A DNA stretch of 64,000 bases from Colius striatus (taxonomy: Eukaryota > Chordata > Aves > Coliiformes > Coliidae): contig NC_084774.1 of the NCBI RefSeq assembly GCF_028858725.1, positions 5,120,001 through 5,184,000 on the forward strand, in the 5' to 3' direction. Under the pieces are notes generated by a model. That model saw only the letters and a program-made list of their open reading frames with translations, was not told the DNA's origin and ran no database searches. Below, one piece after another: positions 39,610 through 64,000 of this stretch. Within the stretch, counting starts at the first letter, position 1. Every line of letters begins with the position of its first letter. A program made the position numbers and the translations under genes.

Positions 39610-40470
39610 AAGCGTAAACGCTGCACCCAGGGCGATGCCACCCCAGCTCTTCGGACGGACGCACCCGACGTGACCCGGGCGGGCGACGGCTCCGCAAACA
39701 GGGCGCAACCACAGAGCAGCTGCCCTTCTGCCCACGCTCCCGCGGAACAAACGCGTTATTCCGTGCTTTGTGAAAAATGGAGGCTCGCTCGCTCTCCATC
39801 CCGCCGAGGGACAAGCGCCCCAGCCGCCGCCACAGCGCGCAGGCGACCGCTCCGCTGAACGGCGACGCGCTTCGGGGCTCGGCAGCGGCCCCGCGGAGCA
39901 GCCGCGGGGCTCCGAGCAGCTCCCCGAGCCCGGCCGGGCGCGACTCGCCCTCGGCTCCGCGCCCGTTCCCCCGCGGCCCCGGGCGGGGGTCGCTGCCGCG
40001 CTGACATCACCGCGCGCCGCCGCCCCCCCCCGCGGCCCGGCCGGGCGCGGCGGAACCCTGCCGGGGGCATCTCCCCCGGGCTCGGGACGGTGCAGGGCGC
40101 GGGGACCCCCCGGCCCCCCGGGCGCGGCTCACCGAAGGGGCGGCGCTGCTTGAAGGGCCGGTCCGAGGGCATGGCGGCCAGGGCGGCGGGGCCGGGCGCG
40201 GCGGCTCCGTGTGGCGGCGCGGCCTGCGCTGGGCTGCGGCGGAGCGGCGGCGACGTCACCGCTCCACGCCCCGGGGGCGGGGCCGGGCCGGGCCGAGGCG
40301 GCGGGGCCGGGCCGGGGCCGCACCGGCCGGGCGGGAGCGGCGGGGTCGGGGGGCGGCGAGGCCCCTCGGGCAGCTCAGCTCCGGCGGGACCGGCCCCGGT
40401 GAAGAGCTGCCCCCGCGCAGCTGCTGCGCGCCGCCGCCGGCGGAAGGTCGTTTCCAGCCGCTAACGAAGG
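39610..40470 (-). promoter_or_regulatory. MAP1LC3A: Second CpG-island promoter of MAP1LC3A (copy B)
   Basis: Near-identical to the island at 28,780-29,640, with about eight or nine differences over 1.1 kb by eye. The CRE-like CGACGTCACC (about 40,250), the GC boxes, the Kozak context and exon 1 with its donor are all kept. It lies directly downstream of DYNLRB1 copy B and upstream of DYNLRB1 copy A. Confidence 0.7.
40133..40172 (-). CDS. MAP1LC3A: Duplicate first coding exon of MAP1LC3A
   Basis: Minus-strand exon encoding MPSDRPFKQRRPF plus one base, ending in a good donor (TTCG|GTGAGCC). The coding bases are identical to exon 1 at 29301-29340. It could splice in frame to exon 2 (20103-20158) across about 20 kb, giving the same 121-residue LC3A from an alternative promoter. 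No second copy of exons 2-4 exists in the window. Splicing to DYNLRB1-A exon 2 would instead give a stop directly after Gly14, so that join cannot make a fusion protein. Whether the exon is used is unknown. Confidence 0.85.
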
Positions 40471-41179
40471 CAAGAAATAACCGAGCACGGCTGGTTACCA
40501 GGAAGACATCACGCTTTATTCCGAGGCTGGCCCTAAACATCAGCAGCTCGCTGCAACGGCAAGCACAGGGGCTGCTACAGCGGCAGCGGGAACGCTGTAA
40601 CAGCAGCCTTGGGCACGCCTCCTGCAGCCTCAGCTCAAGCAGCCTCAGCTGCCGCTGCTGCCTGCCGGTAGCGAACGCTGATGCCGCGACGCAGCCTTGC
40701 GGGACTGCGCCCTGGCACTTCAGAGCATGAGTGTATCTGAGCTGCCACAGCAGACAAACCTGCACCTAAACCAACCTCACCCAGATTATCTGGTATTTTG
40801 CATTCCCACAGATCCTTCTATCATTTCACAACTGACAAGCCTGCTGTTCCCCTGCTGCATTCAGAGGCAGATCTAGGCTGAAAGACCACAGCACGACTGC
40901 AAATAGGGCACGGCCTCTTTCTGGAGCAACTGTAAAGGAATCAAAACCCAACTGCAACCAGAATGTCGTGACAGAAGCATGGAAACATACAGAGTAACAT
41001 TTTTTAGAACATTATTAGAGTTTTATTGTATTATCCTCTTATTTAGAGATTCTGTTGCAATTTTACTGCCTGATTCTAATTTACCAAATTCCTCAAAATG
41101 AGTTGTGATAAAAAAAACCCAAAAGTGCCACTTTTTCTGTTTGTAAACAACAAAAACACCTGCTTTTGTTTTTCCAGAC

Positions 41180-41185
41180 TTTATT
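41180..41185 (-). terminator. Poly(A) signal of DYNLRB1 copy B
   Basis: AATAAA on the minus strand about 105 bases after the stop, in the same sequence context as the copy A signal. Only about 1 kb separates it from the duplicate MAP1LC3A exon 1. Confidence 0.8.
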
Positions 41186-41286
41186 GAAGCAACATAGCAA
41201 AGTTAATACTAATGCTCTATTTTCTTACCATTAAATAAAAAGAGGACAGTCAGGCAAAGGGAAAAAAACAGACCAAGTCAGTGTAA

Positions 41287-45420
<4,134 letters not shown>

Positions 45421-45790
45421 GTCGAGCCGCCGGAGCCGAAACCGCCGCCGGAGCCGGAGCCGAAACCGCCGCCGGAGCCCCCGCAGCCGCCGCCTCCTCG
45501 AGCGCCCCCTCACGCGGCGCGCGCAGCCCGGAAGCGCCCCTCAGGGCCGCCCCGCCCCGGCCGTTGCTTCCGGCGGCGGCCGCGTCGCGGTTCCGGGGCG
45601 GGATCGTCGGAGCTTCAGCGCTCCCTTAACGGCGGCGGCAGAGCTGGTAGCGCCCGGAGTGAACGCTTCGGCTGCTCCCGGAGCCGCCGGGAGGCGCGGG
45701 GCAGAGCAGGCTGCGGCAGTGCCGGGGCAGGGCCCGCCTCGGCCCCGGGGCCCTCCCGGCTGCGGGTAGCGGGGCTTCTGGCCCTGGGAG

Positions 45791-48430
45791 GCTGCAAAGG
45801 TGAAACGCTTGGCCGGCCTTTGGAGGAATGGGGGAAGCCCCGTCCTCTGTATTCTCTCCACACACAACAATAGCTTTTCCCCTCTTCGGCTGGAGTCCGC
45901 TGCTCATAGTACGTTCGTCCCTGCACCCTTGTGACCCAGCCAGCCAAAAACTGACATTCAGCCAACACGCAGCTCCTTGCGGCAGTGACAGAAAGCAGGT
46001 AGTTACTGGGTAGAAGAGGAAACATCACTTCAGGAAGCTGCTTTCTTTGTGTTTTCCAAGATCCTCTGTAAACCAGGATCTGATGTAAGCTGATAAGCAA
46101 TGTTGGTCCTTTACCTCTGGTAGGGACTACTCTCAGGTGAGAGGAGACACAAACCTGTCAGTTGAGCTGTGTTGTGGAGTTCAAAGGCTGAGGGTGGACA
46201 TGGGGCCCGGCCTCTTCAGAGATTCAGGATCTCTGAATGCTGTATCAGGATCCAACAGATGCTGCTGTTTTCTAGGGCATATTTACAGCTTTGCAAACTA
46301 ATTAATTTAAATTTTAATCTCCCCTCTTAGCCCAGCACTAAGTTTTAAAGCTTAGCTATGGAAAGATGTCCTACCATAGATTCAACTTCTCATTCCACCA
46401 GTGACTTAAGATTTGGTCAACAGATAAGCAGTTCTTTTAAAGTAAACAAACACTCCCACCCTTCCATGTAAAAACCCATCAGTAACCCCACCCAGGCCCA
46501 GTACTGACAGTAGCAACATCCTCCAGAAGAAAACAGTGAGGAATTACTGCAGTGGTGTGACCGAGTTGTACATCTGTCACACATTTCTCACTGCAGTTGT
46601 GTTTAGGAGGTTTTTGCCCCTTGTTAAAACACTTCAGACACATGTGAAATACCCTCATAGCTGTACTAACTTAAAACTACCCAAAGCAGTGTCAAATTTG
46701 GGGTTTACACAACTTACTAGCATGCTTTTAAGCGGTTTCATCCAAAGCACAGGAAGGAGCAATTCACAACTAACAGGCCATTTTTCTTGCCTGTATTAAC
46801 TTGGCATAGGAAAGCATACTGGGAATCTGCTGCTACTGACAAAATGGTATTAAGCAAGCCCATGTGAACATCTGGAAAAGAAAGCCGAGTGAAAACCCAG
46901 CAGGAAGATGTGCAGCGAGGTCTTAGCAGAGGAGGAACAGTTTAGGGAACAATTGGATAAACTGGACATAAACAAGTCTGTGAGACCTGACGGGATGTAC
47001 CCACGAGTGCTGGCAGTGCCACTGGAAAGCCAATCTCAATTATCTTTGAAAGGCCATGGTAATCAGGAGAGGTTCTGATGACAGGAACAAGTACCACACA
47101 TCTTCCTTCAAGGAGGGGGATCAGTGATCAGTCTCATCAAAGCCTTTTTTCCCTCCTTCCTGTCACCCTGTAACTTGTAAACAGCAAACACAAACTGGCA
47201 CAGTCATACCTCATTTTTGCTATCAGGCACAGGGAAAATGTTCAAGCTGTGGCTCCTGCAGAATCTTTCTCCAGTCCAGCTCCCTCAGAGTACCGGGCCA
47301 CAGCAGCCTCACCAGCTCCACGGGGCAGCAACCCCACACCCAAGAACTCGGGAATTGTTGTACCTACAGTTGCTAACTAGTTCCCCCAAGGCAGCTGTGT
47401 CTGACATCTCATAAGGAGCTTCCAATGCAATCAGCAATGCAAGAAGTGGTCTCAGGAAAGAATCCTAAAGAACTTTGCTAGAAGGGCAAGTTCATGCAGT
47501 CTAAGCCCTCACCCCCAGAAGAGCAGAGGGACCATTTATTTGCACACAGGTGCTTTGTAACACGAAAGGAAGAACAATGAGACTAACAGCTCTTTAAGTA
47601 GTTTTATAAAAGTATTTGACTTACTGAGTACTGTTACAGTTACCTGAGTATTTGAAATTACAATGCAAGGAAATTTCAACAATGAATTTCAGTAGAGTAT
47701 TTTACAATCCAGTGCTGCTGATCCCAGTTTATACACGAGTTCACTAGAGCACATATACACAAACAGTGATTCTTGAAGAAAATTAAAAGACACCACACGA
47801 AGGGGGCTGGAGATACCAATATAACAGAGCTGAGATTACAAATCCAGTGCAGCATGTAAAAAAATGCAAACAACAACAAAAAATAAACAAGTTTTTTCAT
47901 TTTACTTTTCTCAGAGTTATTAAAAAAGCTTTTTTCTTAAGAAAAAAAACCCAGAAGCAACTGGATGACAAATCCACTTCCATCTAGAGCAGATGAAGAC
48001 GTGACACATTTACTGTGCATTTCATGAGTATATTACCATTTCCTGAGCGACCCAGGACAATAAGGCTTTGAATTCTTATATCAGTGGCTCAGCATTTGAT
48101 TTTCTCACATCATTCTCTTAAGGCAAAATTCTAAATGAAAGTTACTTTAACATTTGAAAATTAGGATCAACTGACAGTTGTGCATGAACATGTATGTCAC
48201 ATGGGTGCCACATTTGTGACATAGTATGCATTTGTGCAGCTCAGGTTATGTGAATCAGTTGAAGTGGTGGGAGATAAATTCATTAATCTCTGCTGAAAAT
48301 CTTACTTGCAAGTTCAATTGATAACAACCTCTTATCTGGGATACCAGATGCCGTGGGTGGGCTCACCCACATATTGTTTTCACCCCGTAAAGAACAGAAA
48401 AGTGCCACCAGTGGCTCACGTCAATTCTTT
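45791..48430. other. Intergenic DNA between DYNLRB1 copy B and ITCH
   Basis: This stretch holds a CR1 internal fragment (46,880-47,090). The rest is AT-rich. The end nearest ITCH may include the distal part of its 3'UTR. No exon or RNA gene is recognised. Confidence 0.5.
46880..47090 (+). repeat. CR1 internal (reverse-transcriptase region) fragment
   Basis: The plus strand contains GACATAAACAAGTCTGTGAG, GACGGGATGTACCCACGAGT and TCTCAATTATCTTTGAAAGG. These correspond to the conserved NKS-P-DGMHPRVL and LSIIFE stretches of CR1 ORF2. It is a short, interrupted piece, unlike the other CR1 copies here, which are all 3' ends. Confidence 0.75.
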
Positions 48431-50962
48431 TTTATTTCTACACAACGTGCTGTAAAAATGGAACAGTTTTGTTAGCATTCACAATGCTGAAAGTAAAATG
48501 CCTAAGCAATCTTAACCTCTGACTTCAGAAATATCGCCAATTTCACACAGTAAAGTTGCTTTACATTTGTTCAGCTTTGGCCAAATCCTGTCTTCCACAG
48601 ATTTGCTTTTTCCCCTAAGGAATTTTTTACTTGCAGTATTTTAAAATTGTATCTGGTGCTTTGGGATATCCAGCCTCCTTTCCCCTACCCTAGTACAGCA
48701 GAAAAGACACATAAACATGCCATTTAAATTAAAGAAAGAAGAATGGAATAAGTGGAATCCCGGACTGCAAAAATATATACAAGCATTTACCTTTTTCCTG
48801 AACTAAACATTTCAACCATAAAAATATTAAACAGCCATACCCTATAGAACTAGGGCTAAGGCTATTTTAATTATAGCTATTCTTTATTTTAAAAATATAG
48901 GGCTGAAAGCCTTTTGGGTGATATTTATACATTAACAATGGTTCTAGGTTCCCTACATGAATCATAAAGCGTTATGCAGAACACAGACTATTTTTCATAG
49001 CTTAATCTTGCATTATCTTGCTTAATTTAATCTCTCTTGTAAATATGTTAGATAACTATATTTCGTTGTAAGAATTAATATAAACAGAAAATATTTATAA
49101 GGCTTTTCCTCTCCTCATGAGCTGTACATGTAATATAACCATCAAATGTTTTTAAGTCGGCAGAGTTTCCTTCTAGTAAAACCACGAAGTCAGGTTAATT
49201 CTCACTACCAATGAAACAGCAAGAAAGGGTCATTTCTTTACAATTAAAAACTCTTTTCCATGGCTTTCTTAGAAGATGCATGACAAAAGAATTAGTCACT
49301 CTAAAGTCTAATCATTCTGCATTACAATAAGCATTTATCACTTTGTATGACCTGAAAAACTCTCGAAGCCGGTTAAAAACTGTGGTGTCTTGGTTCTTCT
49401 TAGGCCTGAATCAGTTTTTCCCTCTCATAGTTTAGACAGAAAGGACAGCAGGAAAAAAAGATTCTTGTCAAGACTGTAAATTGGGTTTTTGCAGTTTCCC
49501 ACTGTCCTGTCTCAGCTCTGGGATCTAGGTCTCATCCCAATGCTTTCAGCTGCAGTTATGAAGTGACATGTGCCATGTGCTATTTCAAGTGACCTGTCTC
49601 TTAATACAGCAAACAGCTCATCTCACTGGAGCTTGCTTTCCTCCCTTCAGACAGGGAAACAGCTGACCATTCCCAAAAAGTGCATTCAGTCTAAAGGAGC
49701 AGTAAAATGCAAAATGTTACTGTAAACCAGAAGGGAATTGAATATAAACAGATTCAAAAAGGAAGTAAAAGATGGTGTTAACCCAATAGGAATTCACTAC
49801 AAAAGTTACTAGCTATAAGCAGCTGAGGGTGAATTAGCTTAAGACCTCCCCTGTCCCCCCAACCTTCCTTTCAGTCTTTATGGAACTATTTACTGATGCT
49901 TCAACTTTTCAAACATCTGTAATCCATGTCTGAACTTTCTAATCCTCTTAGATTAGATGCCTTAGTCAGTATCACAGATCATCAGCAAAAACTGTATTGT
50001 CATTTTCTGAAGCCAGTTGTTTTGTACCTCTTCGAGAACTCAATAACAGTCCTCAGAGCAAACTGACTGCAACATGTAAGAATAATACTGAGAATAATGT
50101 CCACTAACACTTTTGACAAGAAACGTCAGTCTGCAAATGGGAACCTAAATGGAATCAGTGCAATCCCAGGTGGTCTTGTCTTTTACAAAACAAGGGAAGT
50201 ACCACAGTGCTAATATTGATTTAAAAGTAAAATGTGTTACAGAGAAAATGATCAGATTCTTCTGAGGGCACACCAAAATGTTCTAATAACTGAGCAGGTG
50301 TCTATTTTGCTGAAATGAGCAAAGACTGGGAAAACAACACAGCAAAGCTATGCCCTGCATTTGTGCCACAGTTTGACATCCCCTGAACAGCAGCTTGAGT
50401 CCAGCTGGCATGTGTGCAGACTCCAGGCGGGGAAAAAAAACCAGTCTGGCCACACTTGCATTAGAAAAAAAAGCTTCAGCAATGAATTTGCTCACAGCAC
50501 GCAGAGGATGGTTACAAGCTGGCTCTAATAACACTGCTGTAAAGAGGCTTATGATGCTGCTGCAGCATTGCAGCTACCAATGAACTTCCCAGTGCATCAG
50601 TAGCAAAAAATGCTACTAAAAAGGAAAGACAAAACTATTGTTAAAAATCTGTCAGTCATTAAGGACACATTCTAATTAGTGAATGGTAAAAACAAAGCAG
50701 AGCCTCAAGCTGTATTAAACCTCTACTTAGGTCATAATTCATCTGTAGCCATATCTGATTGCTCTTTTGATTTCTGAAAGTGCTGAGTAGAAATCCAGAG
50801 TTAATGTGGATAAAACCTCAGGATAACATCCACTTACTTACACATTAGTATTGTTAAATAAATCCAAGTCAAGTCTACTTTACAATGAAGTGTGCAACAA
50901 GCAGAAGAAGTGAAGAACATACATCGTGTTGAGTTCACATTCTTCAAAGGTGCAAATTTTAG
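48430..50962 (-). other. ITCH: ITCH 3'UTR (extent inferred)
   Basis: AT-rich sequence follows the stop codon at 50963-50965, with no repeats or exon signals. Minus-strand AATAAA signals lie at 48,883-48,888 and 48,431-48,436, and a further one at 47,535-47,540 could give a longer form. A UTR of 2-3.4 kb would be in keeping with the long 3'UTR of this gene in other vertebrates. The true end needs transcript data. Confidence 0.5.
48774..48781 (-). promoter_or_regulatory. Candidate Pumilio-binding element in ITCH 3'UTR
   Basis: The minus strand reads TGTATATA, an exact match to the PUF-family consensus UGUAHAUA, within the inferred ITCH 3'UTR. An eight-base match in AT-rich DNA can occur by chance. 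Confidence 0.3.
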
Positions 50963-63888
<12,926 letters not shown>

Positions 63889-64000
63889 TTAATACATTAA
63901 ATCAACTGATCAATACATGAAACAGTAAAAATTCTGGCAGATCCGGAAGAACTACAGACTGAGAAACATTTTTGTTCAATATCCATCCTGACTCTTTTTT

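Overview
The window is host nuclear DNA from a vertebrate, almost certainly a bird. Genes are split into short exons with GT/AG introns, promoters sit in very GC-rich CpG islands, and the interspersed repeats I can recognise are nearly all CR1-type LINE fragments, the dominant repeat of bird genomes. Gene content corresponds to human 20q11.22 (RALY, ITCH, DYNLRB1, MAP1LC3A), a segment that in chicken lies on chromosome 20. There are no bacterial-style operons, and I saw no CRISPR array, tRNA, rRNA or endogenous retrovirus.

Layout: (1) 1-8.2 kb, + strand, the 3' half of RALY. (2) 8.2-12.2 kb, intergenic DNA between convergent genes. (3) 12.2-29.3 kb, - strand, complete MAP1LC3A (LC3A), whose exons 2-4 are at 13.3-20.2 kb and whose exon 1 lies in a CpG island at 29.3 kb. 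(4) 27.3-45.7 kb, a diverged tandem segmental duplication. Copy A is about 27,295-38,074 and copy B about 38,080-45,718. Each copy holds one complete four-exon DYNLRB1 gene (dynein light chain roadblock) plus one copy of MAP1LC3A exon 1 with its CpG-island promoter. (5) 45.8-64 kb, - strand, the 3' half of ITCH from WW domain 4 through the whole HECT domain, with an AT-rich 3'UTR.

The main observation is the tandem duplication. Both DYNLRB1 copies encode an uninterrupted 96-residue protein with usable splice sites. By eye, introns and flanks differ by about 1-3%, while the 291 coding bases differ at about 18 positions (about 6%). These give 11 amino-acid differences and only two purely silent codon changes. 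At ten of the eleven sites copy B (next to ITCH) has the residue I recall for mammalian DYNLRB1, so copy A (next to MAP1LC3A) looks like a fast-changing paralogue. The same duplication gave MAP1LC3A a second first exon, identical in coding sequence, about 10.8 kb further upstream. Use of that promoter would place DYNLRB1 copy A inside MAP1LC3A intron 1.

Smaller points: MAP1LC3A has proline where mammals have Ser12 (a reported PKA site) and ends Gly-Tyr instead of Gly-Phe. RALY lacks the glycine-rich tract of the mammalian protein. RALY and MAP1LC3A are convergent neighbours here, unlike the human gene order. All counts and alignments were made by eye. Comparisons with human proteins rely on memory, not on a search.
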